A stretch of 64,000 nucleotides of DNA from contig DASRFJ010000169.1 in NCBI GenBank assembly GCA_035651595.1, positions 1 through 64,000 on the forward strand. Reading direction: 5' to 3'. The translations under genes were made by a program, and so were the position numbers. The stretch is from JAFARZ01 sp035651595. GTDB taxonomy: Bacteria; Actinomycetota; Actinomycetes; Streptosporangiales; Streptosporangiaceae. This document shows positions 1 to 8,209 of this stretch, piece by piece. Within the stretch, counting starts at the first letter, position 1. Each line of letters begins with the position of its first letter. The notes under the pieces are model-generated. The model saw only the letters and a list, made by a program, of their open reading frames with translations, was not told where the DNA came from and made no database searches.

Positions 1-912
1 GCGGCGGTCGGGTCGCTGCTGCGCCGGTTCGCCGCCAGGCGCGGCAAAGACGACACCCGCACCGCGCCGCAGCGCAACCATGACGCGCTGCTGGAGATCT
101 GCCTGCGGCTGCTCGGCACGGACCTGTCCGCCCCCACGGCGGGCGGGACCCCGGTGCAGATGACCGTCACCACCTCCCTCGCCGACCTGTACGACCTGGA
201 CGACGGGTCCGCGATGCAGCAGCTGTGGATCGACCGGGCCGCCGCCTGGTTCGCCGGGCAGCACGCCGCCGGCGCAGAAACCGGCGGCGGCGACGGATCC
301 GCATGGATGACCGGGGACGCCGCGCGGGGCCTGGCGTGCGACGCCGCGCTGTTCCCGGTCGTGCTCGGCCACGTGGACACCCAGCACCTCGATGACCTCA
401 TCGCCCAGTGCGTCCAGATCCACCGCGCCCTGGCCGGCGAGGAGTTCGTCCCGGACCGGGGCGCGCACCAGGCCCGGATCGCGGCGATGCTGCGGGAGGT
501 CCTGGGGACGTGCGCGAAGATCCTGGGCGGCGAGCCCGGCCTGGCCGCGCACCTGCGCCGGAACCTGCTCGGCCACCTCGGCCTCGGCGGCCGCAGCCTC
601 CCTCTCGACGTCGGAGACCGGGACGACATACCCTGGCAGATCCGCCGCGCCGTGCAGCTCCGCGACGCCGGGACCTGCCAGTGGCCCGGCGGCTGCGACC
701 AGCCCGCCTACGCGTCCCAGCCGCACCACCTGATCCCCCGCGCCCTCCACGGACCCACCAGCCTCGCTAACCTCAAAACATTCTGCGTCTTCCACCATCA
801 CGTGGCCATCCACCGGTGGGGCTGGACCATCAACGTCCACGGCGACGGCACCGCCACCGCCACCTCCCCCGACGGGACCATCGTCCGCGGACCACCACCC
901 CAGCCCGGGTAA
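1..912 (+). CDS. DUF222/HNH endonuclease-domain protein, 5'-truncated
   Basis: The frame is open from the first base, so the true start lies outside the window; 303 residues are visible. The early part resembles the end of a DUF222 (13E12-type) domain, with the typical run RTAPQRNHDALLEICLRLL. The C-terminus holds an HNH fold: a CQWPGGC zinc knuckle near visible residue 226, the HH pair near 242, an LxNL stretch and the final HHH/H residues near 265-270. A GTG at 154 could be read as an internal start but sits inside the conserved region. DUF222-HNH proteins are abundant and often multicopy in Actinomycetota; their role is unsettled (nuclease, mobile-element association). Confident for family, not for function. 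Confidence 0.85.
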   Translation, partial: AAVGSLLRRFAARRGKDDTRTAPQRNHDALLEICLRLLGTDLSAPTAGGTPVQMTVTTSLADLYDLDDGSAMQQLWIDRAAAWFAGQHAAGAETGGGDGSAWMTGDAARGLACDAALFPVVLGHVDTQHLDDLIAQCVQIHRALAGEEFVPDRGAHQARIAAMLREVLGTCAKILGGEPGLAAHLRRNLLGHLGLGGRSLPLDVGDRDDIPWQIRRAVQLRDAGTCQWPGGCDQPAYASQPHHLIPRALHGPTSLANLKTFCVFHHHVAIHRWGWTINVHGDGTATATSPDGTIVRGPPPQPG

Positions 913-1001
913 CAACCAGCAGGACAAGGACACAGCACCGGGTCACCGCCGGCCACGAAAGGCCGCGCGGCGGCCCGGTGCTGCCATTCGCCGACCGAGA
1001 G

Positions 1002-1727
1002 TCAGTTTTGCGGGGTGAGCGCTAGCGCGTGCAGGAGCTGGGTGAGTTCTTCTTGGAAGAGCTTATCGGGCGTGAGTGTCATGGTGCGCATGTGGCCGTA
1101 TACCTCCAGCGAGACGAAGCCGTGCAGATGCCCGCGGATGCGTAGCGCGAGTGCGACGCCGGCGGGCGGCAGCTCCGGGAACGCTGGGCGCACGTCTTCG
1201 AGGAGCCCCGGGTCGAAGTCGGACCAGTCGAACTTGCTGCCCTCGTATAGATGTGCGGCGTGCGGCCAGGCGGCCGCGGCGAGCGCGGTGAGCCCGGTGC
1301 AGATCCGGCGTATGGCGTCTGGAGCAGGGCCGCCGTCGGGCGCGTGGTAACCGGGCACGGGATCGCCGAAGATGAGCCGGAAGCCCTGCGGGTTGCCCAG
1401 CGACCAGTTCCGGAAGGCGCTGGCCCAGGCCCGGATCCGGGTGGCCGGGTCGTCCGCCGGGGTGGCTTCCCAGGCAGCGTCCAAGGTGTCGGCCAAGGCG
1501 GTGCATACCTCGTAGATGAGCGTGGTCACCAGGTCGTCCCGAGTGGCGAAGTAGCCGTAGATGGCGTTGGCGGTCATGCCCATCTCGCGGGCGATGGCCC
1601 GCAGAGTGATGGCGTCAGGTCCGCCCGAGGCCATCAGCTCCAACGCCGCTTTCTTGATCTCGGCCGTGGTCTCGGCTCGCAGCCGCTCGCGCCGCCCGGT
1701 GGTTGCCCTGCCTCTCATGCCTCCCAC
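1002..1727 (-). CDS. TetR-family transcriptional regulator (WHG-type C-terminus)
   Basis: 241 residues from the GTG at 1727; an ATG at 1718 is an alternative start, and the GGAGG in between does not clearly favour either. Residues about 18-65 form the TetR N-terminal helix-turn-helix (core ITLRAIAREMGMTANAIYGY). The C-terminal half fits the WHG-type ligand domain seen in many actinobacterial TetR proteins. It diverges from an NAD(P)-binding oxidoreductase starting at 1842, and the gap between them carries a 25-bp palindrome at 1767-1791 that is a natural operator. I infer autoregulation plus control of the oxidoreductase. The ligand is unknown. Confidence 0.85.
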   Translation of the reverse strand: MGGMRGRATTGRRERLRAETTAEIKKAALELMASGGPDAITLRAIAREMGMTANAIYGYFATRDDLVTTLIYEVCTALADTLDAAWEATPADDPATRIRAWASAFRNWSLGNPQGFRLIFGDPVPGYHAPDGGPAPDAIRRICTGLTALAAAAWPHAAHLYEGSKFDWSDFDPGLLEDVRPAFPELPPAGVALALRIRGHLHGFVSLEVYGHMRTMTLTPDKLFQEELTQLLHALALTPQN

Positions 1728-1766
1728 TCTACAGCGTCCTAATTCTTATTGCCGTATCTGAACTTC

Positions 1767-1791
1767 ACGCCGTATAGTTTCATTACGGCGT
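1767..1791. promoter_or_regulatory. Probable TetR operator (8-bp arms, 9-bp spacer)
   Basis: The arms ACGCCGTA (1767-1774) and TACGGCGT (1784-1791) are exact reverse complements around a 9-base AT-rich spacer. A further GCCGTAT half-site lies at 1751-1757. The site sits between the divergent TetR gene and the oxidoreductase, where an autorepressor operator is expected. Confidence 0.7.
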
Positions 1792-1841
1792 CTCCATCTG
1801 GCGGCGCGGCCCATCACTCGCATTCGAAACAGGGGACGATC

Positions 1842-2543
1842 ATGCAGATCGGAGTCATCGGCGCCACCGGCACTATCGGCAGCCGGATCGTCAGTGAAGC
1901 ACTAAGCCGCGGGCATCACGTCACCGCGTTGAGTCGTGACGCGGCACAGATCCAGGACACCCGGGAGAACATCACGTGGCAGAGCCTCGAGGTCACCGAT
2001 GTCGAGGGCATCGCCGCGGTGCTGCCCGGCCTGGACGTCCTGATCAGCGGGTTCGGGCCGGGCAACACCGCAAGGGACCCGGCCGATGCCGTGGCGCGCG
2101 CCATCGCCGACCCCAAGGTGTATGTCCGGGCGGCCACGGCGCTGCTGGCCGCGCTGGACAGCCACCCCAGGGTCCGTCTTATTGTCATCGGCGGCGCCGC
2201 GAGCCTGGAGGTCAGGCCTGGGCTGGTGTTCACCGACTCCGGCGAGCTCATTGACCAGGCGCTTGACCAGTTCGGACTGCCGAGGGAGTACGCCGCCGTC
2301 ATGCGTGGCCACGGCGACGCACTGAACGTCTTCCGCACCTCCAACCGGCTCTGGACCTACTTCAGCCCCGCCATCGACATCGTCCCCGGCGAACGCACTG
2401 GCCGCTTCCGGATCGGCGGCGACCAGCCGGTCATGGACGCCGACGGTCGCAGCCGCATCTCCGCCGAGGACGTAGCCGTCGCCGTGATCGACGAGGCGGA
2501 GCTGCCGCGCTTCGTCCAGCGCCGCTTCACCATCGGCTACTGA
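1842..2543 (+). CDS. NAD(P)-binding oxidoreductase / epimerase-like protein
   Basis: 233 residues. I chose the ATG at 1842 because AGGGGAC lies 5 bases upstream and the protein then begins directly with the Rossmann strand MQIGVIGATGTIG, whose GxxGxxG loop is at residues 7-13. An upstream in-frame start at 1749 would place the TetR operator inside the gene. The rest fits the short NmrA-like/COG2910 NAD(P)-binding group: conserved IGGAASLEV, and a closing SRISAEDVAVAVIDE segment typical of these proteins. Members act on small metabolites or serve as redox sensors; no substrate can be assigned. It is probably controlled by the divergent TetR regulator. Confidence 0.8.
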   Translation: MQIGVIGATGTIGSRIVSEALSRGHHVTALSRDAAQIQDTRENITWQSLEVTDVEGIAAVLPGLDVLISGFGPGNTARDPADAVARAIADPKVYVRAATALLAALDSHPRVRLIVIGGAASLEVRPGLVFTDSGELIDQALDQFGLPREYAAVMRGHGDALNVFRTSNRLWTYFSPAIDIVPGERTGRFRIGGDQPVMDADGRSRISAEDVAVAVIDEAELPRFVQRRFTIGY

Positions 2544-2556
2544 ACACCACCAGGCG

Positions 2557-3780
2557 CTAAGAAACCGGCCTCCCCCCGTTGACCGCGTCGAAGAGCAGCT
2601 CCGCCGCCACCGTCGTCCCGTCGGTGCGGATCAGGCCGGCCACTTCGGCCGCCCGCGCGCGGATCTCGGGGGTCAGGGCTGTCCGCAGCGCCGCGGACAG
2701 CGACTCGGTGGTCGGCGCCGTGACCTCGTGTGCGACGCCGACACCCAGGTCGGCCACCCGGCCGGCGAAGTACGGCTGGTCCGCCCACACGGGCACCACC
2801 ACCTGAGGCGCGCCGGCCCGGGTGGCGATCGTCGTGGTGCCCGCCCCGCCGTGGTGCGCGACGGCGGCCACGCGGCCGAACAGCGCCTGCTGGTTCACCT
2901 CGCCGACAACGAAGCAGTCGTCCCCGCCGTCGACCGCGGCCAGGTCGGCCCACCCGCGGGCAAGGAGCACGCGGCGTCGCTGCGCCCGGATCGCCTCGAT
3001 GGCTACTCGCGCGACATCCTGCGGCGCTCGCATGCTGCCGAAGCCGACGTACACCGGTGGTGATCCGGCGTCCAGGAACGCCACGAGGTCAGCCGGGAGC
3101 GGGCGTTCGTCGGGCAGAATCCACGCGCCGGTCTGCACCACATCCAAGTCGGCTGGCTCCCGCCAAGGGGCCAGGGTCGGATCCGCCGCCAGCCACGGGT
3201 GGTCGCCGAAGACGTAGCGGCGGACGTTGTCCACCGGCGGCAGGCCGTTCGCCGCGCGCTGGGTGTTGAGCGCCGGGCCGAAGACCTCGTTGTAACCCTG
3301 GGCGTTCAGGTCCCACAGCTTCTGGTTATCGGTCACGTCCGGCGGGAGCGGCCGGCCCGGTAGCGGGAGCGGCCGGTAGTGCGGCGACGGCAGGAAGATC
3401 GGGCAGTAGTTCACGTGCACGGACAGGATGCCCAGTTTCTCGGCCACCGACCGGGCGGCCACCACGGCCGGTATCACGCCGCTTGCCACCACCGCGTCGC
3501 ATCCTTCGGCGACCGCGGTCACCTTGTCGAACCAGGCGGCGATCATCTCAGCCGCGAGCCGGGGAACGTCTGCCTGCGACGGCGGCTTCGCCCCGTGCAC
3601 CAGCTTGCGCACCGGATCGCCAACCGGCACCAGCGGCACACCGACCTCCGCCAGGCGCGCCGCGCAGTCCGGCGGGGCGCACACCAGAGCCTCCGCGCCA
3701 AGTTCCCGCAGCCGCACCGCGAGCGCCGCCAGCGGTTCGATGCCGCCGCGCGAGTCATATGTCGACAAGAGCACACGCAT
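2557..3780 (-). CDS. GT1-family glycosyltransferase (UDP-glucosyltransferase-like)
   Basis: 407 residues, the usual length for actinobacterial macrolide/glycopeptide-type GT-B glycosyltransferases. Start ATG at 3780 with GGAGACGAC just upstream. The N-terminus MRVLLSTYDSRGGIEPLAAL matches the acceptor-binding domain of the YjiC/MGT group. The donor-binding motif HHGGAGTTTIATRAGAPQVV followed by WADQPYFAGRV lies near residues 310-345. Such enzymes transfer sugar from an NDP-sugar to a small molecule, in antibiotic biosynthesis or in self-protection. No biosynthetic cluster surrounds it, so a detoxifying role is at least as likely. The 3' end is 13 bases from the convergent oxidoreductase stop. 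Confidence 0.85.
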   Translation of the reverse strand: MRVLLSTYDSRGGIEPLAALAVRLRELGAEALVCAPPDCAARLAEVGVPLVPVGDPVRKLVHGAKPPSQADVPRLAAEMIAAWFDKVTAVAEGCDAVVASGVIPAVVAARSVAEKLGILSVHVNYCPIFLPSPHYRPLPLPGRPLPPDVTDNQKLWDLNAQGYNEVFGPALNTQRAANGLPPVDNVRRYVFGDHPWLAADPTLAPWREPADLDVVQTGAWILPDERPLPADLVAFLDAGSPPVYVGFGSMRAPQDVARVAIEAIRAQRRRVLLARGWADLAAVDGGDDCFVVGEVNQQALFGRVAAVAHHGGAGTTTIATRAGAPQVVVPVWADQPYFAGRVADLGVGVAHEVTAPTTESLSAALRTALTPEIRARAAEVAGLIRTDGTTVAAELLFDAVNGGRPVS

Positions 3781-3864
3781 GTCGTCTCCCCGATTCCGTA
3801 GCTTCCGCGTCCAGCCTGCGATTATGCGGCACCACCCGGCTCTTGCGGCAAGCCCCGGGGTGCG

Positions 3865-3904
3865 CTATAGATTGATAGTGGCAAGGAGCACAGGTCTCCT
3901 TGCC
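3865..3904 (+). promoter_or_regulatory. Probable promoter and leader hairpin upstream of the LLM oxidoreductase
   Basis: A -10-like CTATAGA lies at 3865-3871, with TTGCGG about 17 bases upstream. It is followed by a perfect hairpin: GGCAAGGAG (3880-3888), a 7-base loop, CTCCTTGCC (3896-3904), then TTTGCTTTGG. The structure looks like a terminator or attenuator between the promoter and the start at 3962. Confidence 0.45.
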
Positions 3905-3961
3905 TTTGCTTTGGCCATCTCATATCGTTAATCTCCGATGTTTCGATATGAAGGGATGGCA

Positions 3962-4837
3962 ATGAGCGGCGTCGACGGGATGAACCTAGGGTCGTTCGGG
4001 ATCTACACGTTCGACTTCGAGCACCTGCCGGCCGCGCGGATGCGGGAGGCCATCAGGGAGCTTGAGGAGCGAGGGTGGCGGGCGTTCTGGGTTCCCGAAC
4101 TAGCCGGGCGCGAGGCGCTCACTCACGCCGGCTATCTGCTGGCGAGCACCAGCCAGCTTCACGTGGTCAACGGCATCACGCAGATCTGGTCGCGCGAGGC
4201 CAAGTGGACCCACAGCGCCAGCACGCTGCTGGCCGACGCCTATCCCGGGCGGCATGTGCTCGGCCTGGGCTTCGGCGGCCCGAAGCCCGGCACCACCCCG
4301 CTGGCCGCGATGACCGGCTACCTCGATGAACTCGACGCGCTCGCGGCGGCCAGCCCGGTGCCGCCCGCGCCGGTCCGCCGCATCCTCGCCGCGTACGGGC
4401 CGAAGATGCTCGAGCTGGCCACGGACCGTTCGGCGGGGGCGCTCACGTACAAGGTCAACACGGAGCACACCGCGCAAGCACGGGAGATTCTCGGGCCGGA
4501 CAGGTTCCTGGCCGTGGAGCACGCGGTGTTGTTCCAGACCGATGCGGACCTTGCCCGAGCGACCGCACGCGAGCATCTAGCCACCTACCTCGGCGCCCAG
4601 TACAACATCGCGAAGTTCCGCCGGCTCGGCTACACCGACGACGACCTAGCCGACGGCGGCAGCGACCGGTTCGTCGACGACCTGGTGTTCTGGGGCGATC
4701 CGGACTCAATCGCCAAGAAGCTGCACGCCCACCTTGAGGCCGGCGCCGATCACGTGGCCATCCAGGTGATCGGGATCGAGCCAGGCCGGTCAGCCTTGCC
4801 GTACTGGCGGATCCTCGGCGACGCGCTGCTCGGCTAG
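3962..4837 (+). CDS. LLM-class F420-dependent oxidoreductase
   Basis: 291 residues from ATG 3962, chosen because GAAGGGA ends 6 bases before it; in-frame ATGs at 3938 and 3956 are worse spaced. The fold is a luciferase-like TIM barrel: an N-terminal GSFGIYTFDFEHLPAARM strand, the RGWRAFWVPE turn, a GITQIWSREAKWTHSA segment, LGLGFGGPKPG, and a C-terminal HVAIQVIG strand. It fits the actinobacterial group that uses coenzyme F420 instead of FMN. The substrate is unknown. Its last 48 bases overlap the convergent LtrA gene. Confidence 0.85.
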   Translation: MSGVDGMNLGSFGIYTFDFEHLPAARMREAIRELEERGWRAFWVPELAGREALTHAGYLLASTSQLHVVNGITQIWSREAKWTHSASTLLADAYPGRHVLGLGFGGPKPGTTPLAAMTGYLDELDALAAASPVPPAPVRRILAAYGPKMLELATDRSAGALTYKVNTEHTAQAREILGPDRFLAVEHAVLFQTDADLARATAREHLATYLGAQYNIAKFRRLGYTDDDLADGGSDRFVDDLVFWGDPDSIAKKLHAHLEAGADHVAIQVIGIEPGRSALPYWRILGDALLG

Positions 4838-5986
4838 CACGGGGTGACCGGCGAGCGCGGGGATATAGTCGCTGATCGCGACCGCGACGACGACCAGGCA
4901 CGCGGACACCCCGAGCGCCAGCCGCGGCATCGCGCTGGCCGCCGGGCCGAGCATGGCGAGCCCGACGACGCCGGCGATGCGGGGCCGCGGCAGGTAACCC
5001 CACACCACGCGCTTGTACGCGACGTGCCCGGCGAGGAAGAGCGCCGGGCCGCCGAGAATCATCCAGCCCGTAGCGGTGCTGGATACCTCGCCGGGGTGGG
5101 TCAGCACCAGGTCGTCGGCCGCCGCGCAGACGATGATGCCCGCCACCATCACCGGGTGGATGAAGTGGTACGCGGATCGGCCCAGCCGGCCCGGGTCGTC
5201 CGACGCCGAGATCACCGACGCGCCGGCCGCCGCGCTACGGTCAAAGTACAGCCACCACAGCGCGACCGCGCCGACGAACGCGACCACGAACGAGGTCACG
5301 TTCGCGCCGGTGATTCTCGACCCGGTCAGCACCGTGCCGATCGTGACGATCGACTCGCCGAGCGCGATGAGGATGAAAGCCTGGCAGCGCTCGGCGAAGT
5401 GCCCGCCGGAGATGTCCCAGTCCGAAGTGTGCGACTTGCCGAGGCCGGGCGTCACAAAGCCGACGATGCCGCCCGCGAAGTCGACGCCGGCGGCGAGCAG
5501 CCACAGGATCCACCGCGCGTGCCCGTGCACGAGTCCGCCTGCCACCGCCAGCGCGCCGCTGGCCACGCACCAGACCAGGATCCGCTCGAAGTTCGCCCGC
5601 AGCTGGTCGCCGCGCAGCACCACGACCATGAACACGCTGCGCCCGACCTGCATGACCGCGTACGTGCCGCCCACGATCAGCCCGAGGTCAGTGAACGCCC
5701 TCGGCAGCGCGGTCGACATCGCGAGGCTGATCAGCATCAGCACGACGAGCAGCAGCCGGACTGCCATCATCTCGGGGTCCAGCCAGTTGGTCACCCAGGT
5801 CGTGTATGACCACACCAGCCACACCATAGCCAGCAGCAACACGGTCTGGAATGCGCCGCCGACCGTGGGGTCGCCGAGCAGATGGTGGGACAGCTGGGTG
5901 ACGGCGAACACGTACACGAGGTCGAAGAACAGCTCGATGTTCGTGACCCGCTGCTCGTCTGACCGGTCCCGCCGCAGTGTCGGCAC
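4790..5986 (-). CDS. Low-temperature-requirement A (LtrA) family membrane protein
   Basis: 398 residues from GTG 5986. The N-terminal RRDRSDEQRVTNIELFFDLVYVFAVTQLSHHL is the signature of the LtrA family, and the remainder is a string of about ten or more hydrophobic segments, so this is an integral membrane protein. Other conserved LtrA features include the GHFAERCQAFILIALGESIV run. LtrA was named from a Listeria cold-growth mutant; the biochemical role is not established. The final 48 bases overlap the convergent LLM oxidoreductase. Confidence 0.88.
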   Translation of the reverse strand: MPTLRRDRSDEQRVTNIELFFDLVYVFAVTQLSHHLLGDPTVGGAFQTVLLLAMVWLVWSYTTWVTNWLDPEMMAVRLLLVVLMLISLAMSTALPRAFTDLGLIVGGTYAVMQVGRSVFMVVVLRGDQLRANFERILVWCVASGALAVAGGLVHGHARWILWLLAAGVDFAGGIVGFVTPGLGKSHTSDWDISGGHFAERCQAFILIALGESIVTIGTVLTGSRITGANVTSFVVAFVGAVALWWLYFDRSAAAGASVISASDDPGRLGRSAYHFIHPVMVAGIIVCAAADDLVLTHPGEVSSTATGWMILGGPALFLAGHVAYKRVVWGYLPRPRIAGVVGLAMLGPAASAMPRLALGVSACLVVVAVAISDYIPALAGHPVLAEQRVAEDPPVRQG

Positions 5987-6003
5987 GCCCGGAGCTTACC
6001 CTC

Positions 6004-7011
6004 TTACCAGGCGTAATGCTCCGGAGCAGAGCGGTAGCCGGGGAACAGCTCGTCGAGTCGCTTGAGCACGTCCTCATCCAGCGTCAGCTCTACCGCGCGC
6101 AGCGAGTCCTCCAGGTGGCCGATCGTGCGCGGCCCGGTGATCGGCGCGGTCACTCCGTCCTGGTGCAGCAGCCAGGCCAGCGCGACGTTGGCCGGTTCCT
6201 CGCCGAGTTTCTCGCACAGGTCCTCGTAGGCTTCGATCCGCTCGCGGTTCTTCGCGACCTCCTCCCGGGCCCGGCCCGCCAGCCGGCGGCGCCCCTCCCG
6301 CTCCTTGCGCAGCACGCCGCCGAGCAGCCCGCCGTGCAGCGGCGACCACGGGATCACACCGACGCCGTACTCCAGCGCGGCGGGCAGCACTTCCAGCTCA
6401 ACCTCCCTGGTCAGGAGGTTATAGATGGACTGCTCACTGACCAGGCCGAAAAAGCCGCGAGCTGCGGCGATGTCGTTCGCCTGCGCGATGTGCCAGCCAG
6501 CGAAGTTCGACGAGCCGACGTAGAGGATCTTGCCTTGGCTGACCAGGACCTCCATCGCCTGCCAGATTTCGTCCCACGGGGTGTCCCGGTCAATGTGGTG
6601 CATCTGGTACAGGTCGATGTAGTCGGTCTGGAGCCGGCGCAGCGAGTCGTCGCAGGCACGCCGGATGTTCAGCGCGGACAGCTTGCCCTCGTTCGGCCAG
6701 TCCGACATCGCGCCGTACAGCTTGGTGGCCAGCACCGTGCGCTCCCGACGGCCGCCGCCGGACGCGAACCACTCGCCGATGATCTCCTCGGTCCAGCCGG
6801 GGTGCGACTGGTCGTGTCCGGCCACCTGGCCCGGCGGGCTCATGGCGCCGCCGTACCGGTTAGCCGTGTCGAAGAAGTTGATGCCGACCTCGTGCGCGCG
6901 GTCCATGATCGCGCGCGAATCCTCCGGCGTGGTCAGCGGGCCGAAGTTCATCGTGCCGAGACACAAGCGGCTGACCGACAGCCCGGAACGTCCTAGATGC
7001 GCATACTCCAT
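6004..7011 (-). CDS. Aldo/keto reductase
   Basis: 335 residues from ATG 7011. A typical AKR barrel of the YghZ/potassium-channel-beta-like group: FFDTANRYGG (catalytic Asp and Tyr), the Lys strand VLATKLYG, the YQMHHIDRDTP segment with the catalytic His, YVGSSNFAGW, and the C-terminal cofactor region ITGPRTIGHLEDSLRAVEL. It reduces aldehydes or ketones with NADPH; the physiological substrate is not predictable. Only 17 bases separate its stop from the upstream LtrA start on the same strand, but no further operon link is visible. Confidence 0.88.
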   Translation of the reverse strand: MEYAHLGRSGLSVSRLCLGTMNFGPLTTPEDSRAIMDRAHEVGINFFDTANRYGGAMSPPGQVAGHDQSHPGWTEEIIGEWFASGGGRRERTVLATKLYGAMSDWPNEGKLSALNIRRACDDSLRRLQTDYIDLYQMHHIDRDTPWDEIWQAMEVLVSQGKILYVGSSNFAGWHIAQANDIAAARGFFGLVSEQSIYNLLTREVELEVLPAALEYGVGVIPWSPLHGGLLGGVLRKEREGRRRLAGRAREEVAKNRERIEAYEDLCEKLGEEPANVALAWLLHQDGVTAPITGPRTIGHLEDSLRAVELTLDEDVLKRLDELFPGYRSAPEHYAW

Positions 7012-7121
7012 AGACCCATTTTTTCATAACGACATGGGCTCATCCCCCTGGGCACGCACGTACGCCCGGCACCCCGACCAGCCCGCGGAATTCTCCGCCT
7101 AGTGCACGTGTTCGTGCGTGC

Positions 7122-7610
7122 GTGATCGAGAAGACGAGCATCTGTTTGGGCCCGGACTCCCGAAATCGGCTGCGGGAGGCAGACGAACCGTCCGGCGCGG
7201 GCGCCGAAGCCGCACTGGAGACCTTCTACTACGCCCTCAACAACCGCGATCTCGACGCGCTGCGTGCCGATTGGGCCGATAGCGCCTTGGCCCAGCTCAA
7301 CAACCCGGTAGGCGGCATCCTGCGCGGCGCGGATGCCATCGTCGCCTTGTATGACAAGATCTTCGGCGGCGCCGTGCGGGTCCAGGTGACGTTCACCGAC
7401 GTGATCTCCTACCAGGGTCGCGAGCATGCCGTGTTCGCCGGCCGGGAGACCGGCAGCTACACCCGTCTCGACGGAACATCCGTCCCCCTGGAGATCCGCA
7501 CTAGCCGCTACTTCCGCTACGAGGACGGCCGCTGGCGCCAGTACCACCACCACGGCAGCATCGACGATCCAGCTGCCTTGGGTGCCTACCAGCAAGCCAT
7601 CCGGGGGTAG
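7122..7610 (+). CDS. SnoaL/DUF4440-like NTF2-fold protein
   Basis: 162 residues from GTG 7122; no good ribosome site is visible, and a start further in (for example TTG 7146) is possible. The core begins with EAALETFYYALNNRDLDALRADWADSA and continues through GGILRGADAIVALYDKIFGG to a C-terminal strand YFRYEDGRWRQYHHHGSIDD. This is the SnoaL-like/DUF4440 arrangement: an NTF2-like cone binding a small ligand, sometimes a ketosteroid isomerase-type enzyme. The catalytic residues of characterised members cannot be identified with confidence. Confidence 0.75.
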   Translation: MIEKTSICLGPDSRNRLREADEPSGAGAEAALETFYYALNNRDLDALRADWADSALAQLNNPVGGILRGADAIVALYDKIFGGAVRVQVTFTDVISYQGREHAVFAGRETGSYTRLDGTSVPLEIRTSRYFRYEDGRWRQYHHHGSIDDPAALGAYQQAIRG

Positions 7611-7643
7611 CGCGCCCGCGTCCCTACGCTGCACCGGAGGTGG

Positions 7644-8171
7644 TCAGTGCGTACCACGGTGGGCGGCGACCCGTTCGCGGGTCCCGCATTTGGCCGAACA
7701 GTAGCGCCGGGCGCTGCCCCGGCCCGTGTTCACGAACGGCCGGCCGCACGACGGTGACGCGCAGATGCCGCCGGGCGGCTGCTGCCGCTCCGCGAGCAGC
7801 ACCGCGAGCGCAAGACAAGACGAGGCCAGGAACCACTCCCCCCACGGCGCGTCATCCGAGCTGTCCACGTGCAGGTGCCAGGCGTACTGGCCGCCGTGCG
7901 TGCTGAGCCGCGGCGGGTACGCCCGCCCCGCGAGCAGTTCGTTGATCAGCTCCGCCGCCCGCGACACGTCATCGGCGGCGAACACCTCGCGCAACCGGAC
8001 CGCGGCCTGGCGCAGCTCCACCAGGTCAGCCGCGGACAATTCGATCGGGTCCGGCTCGCCATGCGCGCGCAGCACCGTCACCACGTCCTCGTCGCGCAGC
8101 AGCGCGCCGAGCAGATCGGCCGTCCGTTGCGCGGCCTCGGGCACGGAGCTGCCCAGAAGTGACTCAGCCAC
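7644..8171 (-). CDS. CGNR zinc-finger protein (putative regulator)
   Basis: 175 residues from GTG 8171. The N-terminal part fits the ABATE (putative stress-sensing, RNA polymerase-related) domain. The C-terminus has the four zinc cysteines C137, C142, C158 and C162. The name-giving CGNR motif reads CGTR here (162-165). CGNR proteins are treated as DNA-binding regulators in Actinomycetota, though few have been studied. The gene diverges from an MFS transporter only 23 bases away, and an inverted repeat spans that gap (8182-8209). Control of the transporter is inferred. Confidence 0.8.
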   Translation of the reverse strand: MAESLLGSSVPEAAQRTADLLGALLRDEDVVTVLRAHGEPDPIELSAADLVELRQAAVRLREVFAADDVSRAAELINELLAGRAYPPRLSTHGGQYAWHLHVDSSDDAPWGEWFLASSCLALAVLLAERQQPPGGICASPSCGRPFVNTGRGSARRYCSAKCGTRERVAAHRGTH

Positions 8172-8181
8172 GGAACCTAGT

Positions 8182-8209
8182 GTAACGTCTAAATATGCAA
8201 ACTCGTTAC
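8182..8209. promoter_or_regulatory. Inverted repeat at the CGNR/MFS divergent start
   Basis: GTAACG (8182-8187) and CGTTAC (8204-8209) are perfect reverse complements spaced 16 bases apart. They bracket the MFS start codon at 8195. Position suggests an operator for the CGNR protein, but six-base arms can arise by chance. Confidence 0.35.

Noticed and set aside
1..912. HNH gene considered as a homing endonuclease in an intron or intein
   Set aside because: The upstream part is DUF222-like and continuous in frame, which is the ordinary DUF222-HNH architecture of actinomycetes.
2557..3780. Glycosyltransferase considered as a marker of an antibiotic cluster
   Set aside because: Neighbouring genes are unrelated redox, membrane and regulatory genes with no synthase.
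4844..5809. A 321-codon plus-strand frame over the LtrA gene
   Set aside because: Its composition is His/Arg/Asp-rich with no recognisable fold, while LtrA on the other strand is complete.
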